64,000 nt of DNA from VRUE01 sp963697695 (lineage in GTDB: Bacteria; Actinomycetota; Thermoleophilia; Solirubrobacterales; 70-9), in assembly GCA_963697695.1 (NCBI GenBank), contig OY969094.1, forward strand, positions 124,001 through 188,000, given 5' to 3'. Numbering within the stretch: position 1 is the stretch's first letter; the number at the start of each line of letters is the position of its first letter. Shown here piece by piece: positions 42,768 to 51,111 of the stretch. Position numbers and translations under genes: made by a program. Below the pieces are notes generated by a model that was not told the origin of the DNA, did no database searches, and saw only the letters and a list, made by a program, of their open reading frames with translations.

Positions 42768-43499
42768 ATGAACCCCCCGGTGGTAATTCTCTGCGGCGGG
42801 CGCGGCACGCGGTTGCGGGAGAAAACGGAGTCGGTGCCGAAGGCACTGGTCGAGATCGGCGGCCGGCCGATCCTCTGGCACGTGATCGGCATCTACGCCG
42901 CCCAGGGCTTCGAGCGGTTCCTGCTTGCGACGGGATACCTGGGGGAGATGGTCGAGGAGTTCGCCGGCTCCCAGGCGTGGCCGGGGGGGGTCTCGGTCGA
43001 GTGCATCGACACCGGCCTCGACACGCCGACCGGCGGCCGCATTGCCAAGCTCGGCGAGCGCCTGGACAGTGGGACGTTCTGCGCGACCTACGCCGACGGC
43101 GTCGCGGACGTGGATCTGAAGGCTCTTCTCGACTTCCATCGCCGGCAGGGAACGCTCGCGACCGTGACCGTGGTTCAGCCACACCTGCAGTGGGGAGTCG
43201 CGGAGCTGGACGGCGACCGGGTCGGCGGCTTCGCGGAGAAGCCCCGCAGCGAGCACTGGATCAACGGCGGCTTCTTCTGCTTCGAGCCAGGTGCGCTCGA
43301 CTACCTGGACGAGGACAGCGTGCTCGAGCGCGAGCCGCTGGAGCGGCTCGCCGCCGCCGGGCAGCTGGGGGCCTATCGGCACGAGGGCTTCTGGGACTGC
43401 ATGGACACCTATAAGGACGCGGTCGTACTCGACGACCTCTGGCAGAGCGGCAGCGTTCCCTGGACGGCATGGGCACCGGCCGGGGCGGGGGCTCGATGA
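42768..43499 (+). CDS. rfbF: Glucose-1-phosphate cytidylyltransferase-like nucleotidyltransferase
   Basis: The 243-residue product has the nucleotidyltransferase start VVILCGGRGTRLREKTESVPKAL, VEIGGRPILWHVI, TYADGVADVDLKAL and HEGFWDCMDTYKD; the last is typical of RfbF, which makes CDP-glucose from CTP and glucose 1-phosphate. The GRGTRLREKT variant and the partner gene support this over glucose-1-phosphate thymidylyltransferase. It overlaps the dehydratase gene by 4 nt. Confidence 0.85.
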   Translation: MNPPVVILCGGRGTRLREKTESVPKALVEIGGRPILWHVIGIYAAQGFERFLLATGYLGEMVEEFAGSQAWPGGVSVECIDTGLDTPTGGRIAKLGERLDSGTFCATYADGVADVDLKALLDFHRRQGTLATVTVVQPHLQWGVAELDGDRVGGFAEKPRSEHWINGGFFCFEPGALDYLDEDSVLEREPLERLAAAGQLGAYRHEGFWDCMDTYKDAVVLDDLWQSGSVPWTAWAPAGAGAR

Positions 43500-44512
43500 G
43501 CCGGTCGCTGGTCACCGGCGGGCACGGATTCGTCGCCTCGCACTTGGCCCGGGCGCTGCTCGAGCGCGGCGACGAAGTGCGGGTGCTCGACCGGCCCGAT
43601 CCGCGCCTTGCCGACGTCGGCGGCCCGCGCGACTCCGGCCTCGATCTGCTGGGTATTCGCGAGCAGGTCGAGCTCGTGGAGGCCGACCTTCGCGACGCAG
43701 AGGCGATTGGCGAGGCGATCGCCGGCTGCGCCTCGGTCTTCCACCTGGCGGCCCAAACGATCGTCGGCGTCGCCAGCACTGCTCCTGCGGAGACCTTCGA
43801 GGTCAACGTTCGCGGCGCCTGGCACGTCTTCGAGGCCTGCCGCGAGCACGGCGTCGAGCGGATCGTCTTCGCCTCCTCCGACAAGGCCTACGGCGCCAGC
43901 CCCGAGCTGCCCTACCGGGAGGACTTTCCCCTGCGCGCGGTCTATCCCTATGACGCCAGCAAGGCGGCCGCCGACACGATCGCCCGCAGCTACGCGCACG
44001 CCTACGGCCTGCCGCTGGCAGTCACCCGCTTCGCCAACATCTACGGCGGCGGCGATCTCAACTTCTCCCGGCTGATTCCCGAGACGGCGATCGCGCTCCT
44101 CGACGGCCGCCCACCGCTGATCCGCTCCGACGGCAGCCCGGAGCGCGACTTTCTCTATGTCGACGATGCCGTCTCGGCTTATCTGGCGATCGCCGATGCG
44201 CTCGATGGCGAGGGGGCCAGCGGAGAGGCGTTCAACGCGGGCGGCGAGGGGCCTCACTCCGTCCGCGAGGTGGTCGAGCTGATCGCCGAGATCGCCGGCG
44301 CCGGCATCGGCCCCGACTTTCAGGGCGACGGCGTTCCCGCCGGCGAGATCGACCGCCAGTACGTCGACTCGACCAAGCTGCGCGAGCTCACAGGCTGGCG
44401 CCCGCAGGTCGAGCTCGCCGATGGCCTTGCCCGCACGCTCGAGTGGTACCGCGCGCACCCACGGGCCCGCCCTGCAAAGGTTTCCGCCCAGGCGCTCCGT
44501 CACGTAACGTGA
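43496..44512 (+). CDS. rfbG: CDP-glucose 4,6-dehydratase-like extended SDR
   Basis: The 338-residue product has SLVTGGHGFVASHLARALL, VFHLAAQTIVGVAST and FASSDKAYGASPELP. The catalytic tyrosine and lysine are in YPYDASKAA, and TRFANIYGGGDLNFSRLIP follows. SSDKxYG and GGGDLNFSR are the pattern of CDP-glucose 4,6-dehydratases. It should make CDP-4-keto-6-deoxyglucose, the entry to 6-deoxy and 3,6-dideoxy sugars. It starts at ATG overlapping the nucleotidyltransferase stop. Later steps are not encoded nearby. Confidence 0.85.
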   Translation: MSRSLVTGGHGFVASHLARALLERGDEVRVLDRPDPRLADVGGPRDSGLDLLGIREQVELVEADLRDAEAIGEAIAGCASVFHLAAQTIVGVASTAPAETFEVNVRGAWHVFEACREHGVERIVFASSDKAYGASPELPYREDFPLRAVYPYDASKAAADTIARSYAHAYGLPLAVTRFANIYGGGDLNFSRLIPETAIALLDGRPPLIRSDGSPERDFLYVDDAVSAYLAIADALDGEGASGEAFNAGGEGPHSVREVVELIAEIAGAGIGPDFQGDGVPAGEIDRQYVDSTKLRELTGWRPQVELADGLARTLEWYRAHPRARPAKVSAQALRHVT

Positions 44513-44559
44513 GGCCGCAAATGACGGCTCCAGATCACCGCCATACTGCGTCCTCAGTC

Positions 44560-44584
44560 GCCCGAATAGCGCTGCTATTCGGGC
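44560..44584 (+). terminator. 25-bp perfect palindrome after the RfbG-like gene
   Basis: GCCCGAATAGC (44560-44570) and GCTATTCGGGC (44574-44584) surround a 3-nt GCT centre. It sits 47 bases after the dehydratase stop and 73 bases before the SRAP start, so it may be a terminator. It lacks a T-run, and an operator is also possible. Confidence 0.5.
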
Positions 44585-44657
44585 TCCCTGCGTCCTTGTC
44601 AGGCGGCGCCTGCATCTCGTCATTTCCTGGCCAACGTCACGAGACGGAGCGCTAGCC

Positions 44658-45452
44658 ATGTGCGGACGCTTCACGGTCACGGCCAAAGACACGAAAACGA
44701 TCGCCGACCGCTTCCAGGTCGAGCTGGAGAAGGCACTGGAGCGCAACTCGGCAGGCGATGCACCTCCCCCGACGGCGGAGCGGGCAAAAAAAGCCGCGTC
44801 GGGAATGGGGCGCTTCAACGTCGCACCGAGCCAGGAGGTGCTGACGGTCCGTTCCTCCCCCGACCCGGAGGAGGCGGCGCAGGGCGAGCGCGAGGCGCGG
44901 CTGATGCGCTGGGGGCTGGTGCCGCGCTGGGCCAAGGACCTCAAAGTGGGCTACAAGATGATCAACGCCAAGGCCGAGAATTTGACTTCGAGCCGGGCCT
45001 ACTCGCCGCTGGTCGGCAAGTTCCGCCACCGCTGCCTGATCGTCGCCGACGGCTTCTACGAGTGGATGCGTGCCGAGGATCCGAAGCAACCGCGTCAGCC
45101 CTGGCGCTTCACCGTCGATGGGGGAGAACCTTTCGCCTTCGCCGGTCTCTGCACCCGCAAGGAGTGGGAGGACGAGGAGGACCGCGGCTTCGACGACGGC
45201 TGGCTCTACAGCTGCACGATCGTCACCACGACCCCGAATGAGCTGGTCGCCCGGGTCCACAACCGGATGCCGGCGATCCTGCCCAACGCGGATGCAGAGG
45301 CGGCATGGCTGCGGCCCGACCTCGACCTGGATGACGCAGTCGCGATGTGCGCGCCGCTGCCCGCCGGCCGCATGCAGAGCGCCCCGGCCAACCCGAAACT
45401 GAACAAGGTCGGCAAAGGCATCGAGGGCCCCGAGCTCCTCGTCGCCCCCTAG
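44658..45452 (+). CDS. SRAP-family protein (YedK/HMCES-like), abasic-site DNA crosslinking
   Basis: The 264-residue product begins MCGRFTV. Cys2, once exposed, forms a thiazolidine crosslink with abasic sites in single-stranded DNA. Family motifs GRFNVAPSQEV, RWGLVPRWAKD, MINAKAENL, GFYEW and VHNRMPAIL are all present, including the catalytic glutamate and histidine. A GGAG eight bases before the ATG supports the start. It is monocistronic and convergent with the next gene, with which it shares the CTAG stop. Confidence 0.93.
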   Translation: MCGRFTVTAKDTKTIADRFQVELEKALERNSAGDAPPPTAERAKKAASGMGRFNVAPSQEVLTVRSSPDPEEAAQGEREARLMRWGLVPRWAKDLKVGYKMINAKAENLTSSRAYSPLVGKFRHRCLIVADGFYEWMRAEDPKQPRQPWRFTVDGGEPFAFAGLCTRKEWEDEEDRGFDDGWLYSCTIVTTTPNELVARVHNRMPAILPNADAEAAWLRPDLDLDDAVAMCAPLPAGRMQSAPANPKLNKVGKGIEGPELLVAP

Positions 45453-46162
45453 TCCGGCAGAGTTCCAGCGGTGCGGACGGTGGCCTGACCGGCGCTCGTC
45501 TCCGCGGTGCAGGCGACTTTGGCGGCGGGAGTGGTCGTCGTCCGCCAGATCGAGGCAAAAGGCAAGCGCAGGGGTTTCCCGGGGCGGCCGCTCGGCAAGC
45601 CCCACTTCCACACCTGCCGGCCGATGCGGTAGGGCGCCCACTCGACGACGATGCCTTTCTCGTCGGTGAACCTGGAGCCAAGCGCATCGCTGAGCTCGAC
45701 CAGCGCCAGGTCAGTGCTGTGCGAGCTGAACTCGACCAGCGAGTTTTCCGACACCGGCTGGTCGATCAGCTCTTCGCTCGAGCGCGGATAGGAGGCACGG
45801 CTGTTCGGTGTCTGCGCGACGATCGTCTGCCGAGGCACCCGGACCGCGCAGCGCAGGCGACCGTTGCCGACGGCCGAGCCGGCATCGATCGTCAGCAGGC
45901 CGGCCACCCGGTACAAGGTGTAGCCACCCGCGTTGGCTTCGGTCGCCCGGATCCCCGCGTCGGTGAGTCGCATCTCCCCGCGGCCGGGAATCGCCGCCGG
46001 TTTCGAATCGGGCATCGGCGCCTTCTCGATCCATTCCAGCTCCGCTGCTCCAAGCGGCTTGTCGGTGCTCAGCAGCGCCGCCGCAACACAGGCAAGCAGC
46101 CCCACGGCGATTACCGCCAGTGCCCCCCTCGGCGGCCGGGTCTCTGTTGGCGCGTCCGTCAC
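45449..46162 (-). CDS. Hypothetical protein with one N-terminal membrane segment
   Basis: From a GTG at 46162 the product has 237 residues: a short cytoplasmic tail (TDAPTETRPPRG), one hydrophobic helix (ALAVIAVGLLACVAAALL) and an extracytoplasmic domain with two cysteines (LRCAVRVPR and KVACTAETS) that could form a disulfide. No family is recognised. The start is only 22 bases from the divergent alpha/beta hydrolase start, so the two genes must share a very compact promoter region or one start is further in. Confidence 0.6.
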   Translation of the reverse strand: MTDAPTETRPPRGALAVIAVGLLACVAAALLSTDKPLGAAELEWIEKAPMPDSKPAAIPGRGEMRLTDAGIRATEANAGGYTLYRVAGLLTIDAGSAVGNGRLRCAVRVPRQTIVAQTPNSRASYPRSSEELIDQPVSENSLVEFSSHSTDLALVELSDALGSRFTDEKGIVVEWAPYRIGRQVWKWGLPSGRPGKPLRLPFASIWRTTTTPAAKVACTAETSAGQATVRTAGTLPD

Positions 46163-46183
46163 AGGCGCGACAGTATTCCGGAC

Positions 46184-47089
46184 GTGGACGAGGTAAAGAT
46201 CAAGGCCGCGACTGTGCATGGTCGGTCGGTCGCCTACACCGAGGCCGGCTCCGGCCCCGTTCTGCTGCTGGTCCACGGCATAGCCGTCAGCTCCGAGAAC
46301 TGGCAACCGGTGATCGAGCCGCTCGGTCGCACCTACACCGTCATCGCTCCTGATTTGCCGGGTCACGGTGCATCGCAGCCGGGAGGAGGCGACTACTCCC
46401 TTGGGACCCTGGCCGCCGGTCTGCGCGATCTCCTTCTAACCCTCGGCCACAACCGCGCGACCCTGGTCGGCCACTCGCTGGGTGGCGGTATCGCGATGCA
46501 GTTCGCCTACCAGTTCCCAGAGATGGTCGAACGCCTGGTGCTCGTCTCCAGCGGCGGCCTCGGGCCGGAGGTCAGCCCGATCCTGCGCGCAGCGGCGCTT
46601 CCCGGTGCCAACCGCTTCATCGCGGCGACCGCGGGGGCCAGCCGGCGCGCCGGAACGGCGCTGCAGCGCCGTCTGGCCGCCATCGGTGTGAAGCCGAGCG
46701 TCGACGTCGCCGAGATCGCACGTGGATATGCCGCGTTGGCCGATCCCGAGCGTCGCGCTGCTTTTCTCGCCACTCTGCGTTCCGTCGTCGGCACGCGTGG
46801 CCAGCGGGTCGCCGCAAGCGATCGTCTCTATCTGGCCGACAGCCTTCCGATTCTGATCGTCTGGGGCTCGCGGGACCCGATCATCCCGGTCGCGCATGGC
46901 AAGTCCGCCCACGAGACGCTCCCCGGCAGCTGCCTCGAGATCTTCGACGGCGTCGGCCACCTGCCCCAACTCGAGGTGCCGGACAGGTTCGTCACTGCCC
47001 TCGAGCGATTCCTCAGCACGACCGAGCCGGCCCAATTCGATCGCGACGAATGGCAAGCGCGACTGAAGAAGGGATCGACGGCGGAGTAG
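46184..47089 (+). CDS. Alpha/beta hydrolase
   Basis: The 301-residue product has LLLVHGIAVSSENW (oxyanion loop), APDLPGHGAS, the nucleophile elbow LVGHSLGGGIAMQFA and the C-terminal catalytic histidine in GVGHLPQLEVPDRF. The acid is likely in LIVWGSRDPIIPV. The fold covers esterases, lipases and C-C hydrolases; the substrate is unknown. A GTG at 46184 was chosen, and a GTG at 46214 is also possible. The upstream in-frame extension lies antisense to the membrane protein gene. Confidence 0.85.
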   Translation: MDEVKIKAATVHGRSVAYTEAGSGPVLLLVHGIAVSSENWQPVIEPLGRTYTVIAPDLPGHGASQPGGGDYSLGTLAAGLRDLLLTLGHNRATLVGHSLGGGIAMQFAYQFPEMVERLVLVSSGGLGPEVSPILRAAALPGANRFIAATAGASRRAGTALQRRLAAIGVKPSVDVAEIARGYAALADPERRAAFLATLRSVVGTRGQRVAASDRLYLADSLPILIVWGSRDPIIPVAHGKSAHETLPGSCLEIFDGVGHLPQLEVPDRFVTALERFLSTTEPAQFDRDEWQARLKKGSTAE

Positions 47090-47098
47090 GAACCGAGA

Positions 47099-47172
47099 CG
47101 CGCCCGACAGGATTCGAACCTGTGACCTCCGCCTCCGGAGGGCGGCGCTCTATCCAGCTGAGCTACGGGCGC
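47099..47172 (-). tRNA. tRNA-Arg (anticodon CCG)
   Basis: On the minus strand the acceptor arms GCGCCCG/CGGGCGC, D-arm GCTC/GAGC, anticodon stem CCGCC/GGCGG with loop CTCCGGA, and T-arm ACAGG-TTCGAAT-CCTGT fold into a complete cloverleaf. The anticodon CCG reads CGG arginine codons. The discriminator base is G and CCA is not encoded. Confidence 0.97.
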
Positions 47173-47231
47173 AGAGGAGCCAGTCTAGCTTCGTGTAACC
47201 GAGCGCCTTGTCGCGTAGGCTCGCAGGCTCG

Positions 47232-48191
47232 ATGGACCTCTCGGTGATCTTTCTCGGCACCGGCGGCTCGGTGCCGTCGGCGCGGCGCTCGACGGCGAGC
47301 GTGCTGGTTGCGCGCGGCGGCAAGCGACTGATGTTCGACTGCGGCGAGGGGACCCAGCGGCAGCTGCAGCGCTCGCTGGGCCTGGTGCAGGTGGACGAGA
47401 TCTACCTCACCCACTTCCACGCCGACCACATCCTCGGCCTGCCCGGCCTGCTCAAGACCTTCGACCTGACCGACCGGCAGGAACCGCTGACCGTCTATGG
47501 GCCACGCGGCCTGCACGACCTGTTCAAAACACTGGGACGGATGATCGGGCGCACGGGATTCGAGCTGGACCTGGTCGAAATGGACTATGGAGATGCGGTC
47601 GCGCACGACGGAGCGAAGGTGGAGGCCTTCCCGGTCGAGCACAGCACCCGGGCCAACGGCTACGTCCTCGTCGAGGAGGAGCGACCGGGTCGCTTCGATC
47701 CGGAGGCAGCCAAGCGCCTCGGAGTTGCAGAAGGACCCGCCTTCGCCACGCTGCAGCGTGGCGAGCCGGTTGAAGGCTCAACGGGACAGGTCCTGCCTGA
47801 GGACGTGATGGGAGAGCGGCGCGCAGGACGCACGATCGCGATCACCGGCGATACCGCGCCCTGCAAGACGACGGTCGCGGCCGCGCGGGGGGCCGAGCTG
47901 CTCGTCCACGACGCCAGCTTTGCCGAGGAGGAGGCGCAGAGAGCGGCCGAGACCGGGCACTCCACCGTCGGCCAGGCGGCTGCCGTCGCCCGCGAGGCGG
48001 GGGTCAAGCTGCTGGCCCTGGTCCACATCTCCTCCCGCTACCACGTCGGCACGGTCCTGGAGGAGGCCCGCGAGGTCTTCGAGCCGACCCTAGCCCCGCG
48101 CGACTTCGACCTGATCGAGATCCCCTTCCCCGAGCGGGGCGAGCCGGTTCTGGTTTCCAACGGTGCCCGCGAGCGCCGTGAGGACTGCTAG
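47232..48191 (+). CDS. rnz: Ribonuclease Z
   Basis: The 319-residue product has FLGTGGSVPSARRSTAS, MFDCGEGTQRQL, the metal motif THFHADHILGLPGLL and later ITGDTAPC and LVHDASF, then ALVHISSRY. These are the tRNase Z/RNase Z signatures of the metallo-beta-lactamase superfamily. It removes 3' trailers from tRNA precursors that lack encoded CCA, such as the tRNA-Arg next to it. The ATG at 47232 matches the family N-terminus. Confidence 0.93.
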   Translation: MDLSVIFLGTGGSVPSARRSTASVLVARGGKRLMFDCGEGTQRQLQRSLGLVQVDEIYLTHFHADHILGLPGLLKTFDLTDRQEPLTVYGPRGLHDLFKTLGRMIGRTGFELDLVEMDYGDAVAHDGAKVEAFPVEHSTRANGYVLVEEERPGRFDPEAAKRLGVAEGPAFATLQRGEPVEGSTGQVLPEDVMGERRAGRTIAITGDTAPCKTTVAAARGAELLVHDASFAEEEAQRAAETGHSTVGQAAAVAREAGVKLLALVHISSRYHVGTVLEEAREVFEPTLAPRDFDLIEIPFPERGEPVLVSNGARERREDC

Positions 48192-48208
48192 CCTCGGGGC
48201 GTCCTTTA

Positions 48209-48235
48209 ACCCGGTCCCGAGAGGCCAGTAAGGAG
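48209..48235 (+). promoter_or_regulatory. PyrR-binding leader RNA element
   Basis: The leader of pyrR has CCGGTCCCGAGAGGCC (48211-48226) directly before the ribosome binding site AAGGAG (48230-48235). TCCnGAGAGG is the conserved loop bound by PyrR. In mycobacteria PyrR acts at translation, and the position next to the ribosome binding site fits that mode. Confidence 0.65.
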
Positions 48236-48245
48236 CAAGAGGAAG

Positions 48246-48806
48246 TTGAGCGAGAAGGTCGTGCTGAAGCACGACGATTTGAGCCGAACGCTGCGCCGCA
48301 TCGCGCACGAGATCGCCGAGAAGAACCCGGACGCCTCGGGCCTGGCGATCGTCGGCATCCATACACGCGGGGCCCTGCTCGCCCGCCGCCTGCACGCGCA
48401 GCTGGCCGAGCTGACCGGTGCCGAGGTGCCGATCGGCGACATCGACATCTCCTTCTACCGCGACGACGTCGGCTCGAAGGAGCCTTCGACCCAGCCGGTC
48501 GTGCACGCCTCCCACATCGACTTCGACCCTTCGGGCCGCACGGTCGTCCTCGTCGACGACGTGCTCTTCACCGGGCGTACCGTAAGGGCCGCGATCGATG
48601 CCCTCTTCGACTACGGGCGCCCCGAGCGGGTGCAGCTCGCCGTACTCTGCGACCGCGGTCACCGCGAGCTGCCGATCCGCCCCGACTACGTCGGCAAGAA
48701 CCTGCCGACGGCGCGCGACGAGCGGGTAAACGTCCGGCTCGAGGAAGTCGACGGGATCGACGAGGTGGCGATCTCGACGGCGCAAGAGGCCGAGGTGGGG
48801 GCATGA
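48246..48806 (+). CDS. pyrR: Bifunctional pyrimidine operon regulator / uracil phosphoribosyltransferase PyrR
   Basis: The 186-residue product starts at TTG with AGGAGCAAGAGGAAG in front. The PRPP-binding motif VVLVDDVLFTGRTVRAAIDAL and HTRGALLARRL are typical of PyrR. It binds UMP-dependent RNA sites in pyrimidine operon leaders and can also convert uracil to UMP. It overlaps pyrB by 4 nt. A candidate binding site lies in its own leader. Confidence 0.94.
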   Translation: MSEKVVLKHDDLSRTLRRIAHEIAEKNPDASGLAIVGIHTRGALLARRLHAQLAELTGAEVPIGDIDISFYRDDVGSKEPSTQPVVHASHIDFDPSGRTVVLVDDVLFTGRTVRAAIDALFDYGRPERVQLAVLCDRGHRELPIRPDYVGKNLPTARDERVNVRLEEVDGIDEVAISTAQEAEVGA

Positions 48807-49765
48807 GACACCTGCTGACGATCGACGAACTCTCCCGCGAGGAAATCGAGGCGATCCTCGACCGGGCGGAGAGCTTCGCCGAGGTCGGCCGCCGCGACAT
48901 CAAGAAGGTCCCGACCCTGCGCGGTCGCACCGTCGTCTCCCTCTTCTACGAGTCGAGCACCCGCACCAGCTCTTCCTTCGAGCTCGCCGCCAAGCGCCTC
49001 TCAGCCGACCTCGTCTCGGTCAAGGCGGCCGGCTCGTCGGTCGACAAGGGCGAGTCGCTGAAGGACACGGTCGCGACCCTCTCCGCCTATGACCCGGCAG
49101 CGATCGTGATCCGCCATCCCCATGCCGGTGCGGCCCATCTCGTCGCCGGCTGGACCAGCGCCGCCGTCGTCAACGCGGGCGACGGCAAGCACGAGCACCC
49201 GAGCCAGGCCCTGCTCGACGTCTTTGCCCTGCGCCGGCGCATCGGCACGCTGGAGGGCAAGCGAGTCTGGATCGTCGGGGACGTCCTCCACAGCCGCGTC
49301 GCCCGCTCCAACCTGATCGCCTTCCAGCGGATGGGGGCTGAGGTGGTCGTCTGCGGCCCCCCGACGCTGATCCCACGCGGGATCGAGGCGCTCGGCTGCG
49401 AGGTGTCGCACTCGCTGGACCGGCTCAGCGAGGCCGACGTGGTCTATGCCCTGCGGATGCAGCTGGAGCGGATGCAGGAGAGCTTCGTCCCCTCGCTGCG
49501 TGAGTACGCAGCCTGCTTCCAGGTCGATTCGCGCCGGCTCGGGCCGCGGCAGCTGCTGATGCACCCCGGCCCGGTCAACCGCGGCGTCGAGCTCTCGGGA
49601 GAGGTCATCGACTCCCCGCAGTCCTTGATCGTCGACCAGGTCAGCGCCGGCCTGGTCGTGCGGATGGCGATCCTCTACGAGCTGCTGGCCGGGGGCGAGG
49701 GCTCGACGCCGCTCGCCGAGGGAGACGGCGCCTCAAGCCCAACTCCGATAGGACAGCCGGCGTGA
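48803..49765 (+). CDS. pyrB: Aspartate carbamoyltransferase catalytic subunit
   Basis: The 320-residue product has the carbamoyl-phosphate motif FYESSTRTSSSFE, KGESLKDTV, IRHPHAGAAH, the aspartate-loop region YALRMQLERMQ and HPGPVNRGVEL. It makes carbamoyl aspartate, the first committed step of pyrimidine synthesis. No regulatory pyrI is present. It overlaps pyrR and pyrC by 4 nt each. Confidence 0.95.
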   Translation: MRHLLTIDELSREEIEAILDRAESFAEVGRRDIKKVPTLRGRTVVSLFYESSTRTSSSFELAAKRLSADLVSVKAAGSSVDKGESLKDTVATLSAYDPAAIVIRHPHAGAAHLVAGWTSAAVVNAGDGKHEHPSQALLDVFALRRRIGTLEGKRVWIVGDVLHSRVARSNLIAFQRMGAEVVVCGPPTLIPRGIEALGCEVSHSLDRLSEADVVYALRMQLERMQESFVPSLREYAACFQVDSRRLGPRQLLMHPGPVNRGVELSGEVIDSPQSLIVDQVSAGLVVRMAILYELLAGGEGSTPLAEGDGASSPTPIGQPA

Positions 49766-51111
49766 GCTTGACCACGTCGCTCGACGTCCGCCCTGGGGGG
49801 AGGGCGAACCTGATCCTGCGTGGAGCGAAGGTGCTCGATCCCGTCGCTGGGATCGAGGCCAACCACGACATCGTGATCCGCGACGGCAAGATCGCCGAGC
49901 TCTCCAGCCCGGGCGCGGCTGCCACGGACGGCGCCGAGATCGTCGAGGCGGAGGGGCTGTACGCGTTCCCCGCTTTCTTCGACCCGCACGTGCACCTGCG
50001 CACGCCCGGTCACGAGCACAAGGAGGACGTCGAAACCGGCACCCGGTCCGCAGCAGCCGGCGGCTATTGCGGCATCCTCGCGATGGCCAATACCGAGCCG
50101 CCGGTCTCCTCCGCCGCCGACATCGCCGCCCTGCGCGAGCAGGCCCGGACCGACGCCTCGGTTCCAGTCGGCTTCCTCGCCACGGTCACGCAGGGGATGA
50201 GGGGCGAGGAGCTGACCGAGATGGTCGAACTGCGGGAAGCCGGCGCAATCGGCTTCTCCGACGACGGCCTGCCGATTACCAGCGCTCGGATCATGCGCAG
50301 GGCGCTCCAGTACCAGCGCCTCTGCGGCGGCACGATCGCCCTCCACGAGGAGGACCCTGAGCTTTCCGGCGACGGCGTCATGCACGAGGGTGCGGTCTCC
50401 GCCGCTCTCGGGCTCGCCGGCGTGCCCTCGGTCTCGGAGTCGACGATGATCGCGCGTGACGCCGCCCTCGCCGCCTACGAGGAAGCCCGGATCCACGTCC
50501 AGCACCTCTCCGCCTCGGAGTCGGTCGACGCGGTCCGCGCCGCCAAGGCCGCCGGGGTGCAGATCAGCGCCGAGGCCAGCCCCCATCACCTCTGCCTCAC
50601 CGACGAGGAGGTGCGCAGCCTCGACCCCCACCGCTTCAAGATGAACCCGCCGCTGCGCACCGAGGCCGACCGCCAGGCGCTGCTCGAGGGCCTGCGCGAC
50701 GGCACGATCGAGTGCATAGCCACCGACCACGCTCCTCACCAGCCGGAGGAAAAGGAGGTCCCGTTCGAGCAGGCGGCGATGGGGGTGACCGGGCTGGAGA
50801 CGGCCTTCGCCGCGCTGCATACCGAGCTCGTCCTGCCCGGCGTGCTCGGCCTCGGCCTCGTGGTCGAGCGGATGGCCGGCGGCGCGGAGCCCTTCGGCCT
50901 CGAGCGCCCGAGCCTGGCGCCCGGCAGCGAAGCCAACGTCGTCCTCTGCGACCTCGGCCTCGAGTGGACAGTGGGGGAGGACGGCTACGAGAGCCGCTCC
51001 GCCAACTCCTGGTGCGCGGGCTGCACGCTGACCGGCCGGGTATTGATGACCCTCGCCGGCGGCCAGGTTGCCTACCGCCTTCGCTCGTTCTCCATGGGAG
51101 TGGCGGCTTGA
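49762..51111 (+). CDS. pyrC: Dihydroorotase
   Basis: The 449-residue product is a class I dihydroorotase: DPHVHLRTPGHEHKED (metal histidines), NTEPPVSS, HEEDPELSG, VQHLSASES, EASPHHLCLTDEE and ATDHAPHQPEEKEVPFE (catalytic aspartate). It closes carbamoyl aspartate to dihydroorotate. A GTG at 49762 overlaps the pyrB stop. Length is normal. The TTG of carA overlaps its stop. Confidence 0.95.
   Translation: MSLTTSLDVRPGGRANLILRGAKVLDPVAGIEANHDIVIRDGKIAELSSPGAAATDGAEIVEAEGLYAFPAFFDPHVHLRTPGHEHKEDVETGTRSAAAGGYCGILAMANTEPPVSSAADIAALREQARTDASVPVGFLATVTQGMRGEELTEMVELREAGAIGFSDDGLPITSARIMRRALQYQRLCGGTIALHEEDPELSGDGVMHEGAVSAALGLAGVPSVSESTMIARDAALAAYEEARIHVQHLSASESVDAVRAAKAAGVQISAEASPHHLCLTDEEVRSLDPHRFKMNPPLRTEADRQALLEGLRDGTIECIATDHAPHQPEEKEVPFEQAAMGVTGLETAFAALHTELVLPGVLGLGLVVERMAGGAEPFGLERPSLAPGSEANVVLCDLGLEWTVGEDGYESRSANSWCAGCTLTGRVLMTLAGGQVAYRLRSFSMGVAA

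Noticed and set aside
44560..44584. Palindrome before the SRAP gene as a LexA/SOS box
   Set aside because: It does not match the actinobacterial CGAAC-N4-GTTCG pattern, so SOS control is not claimed.
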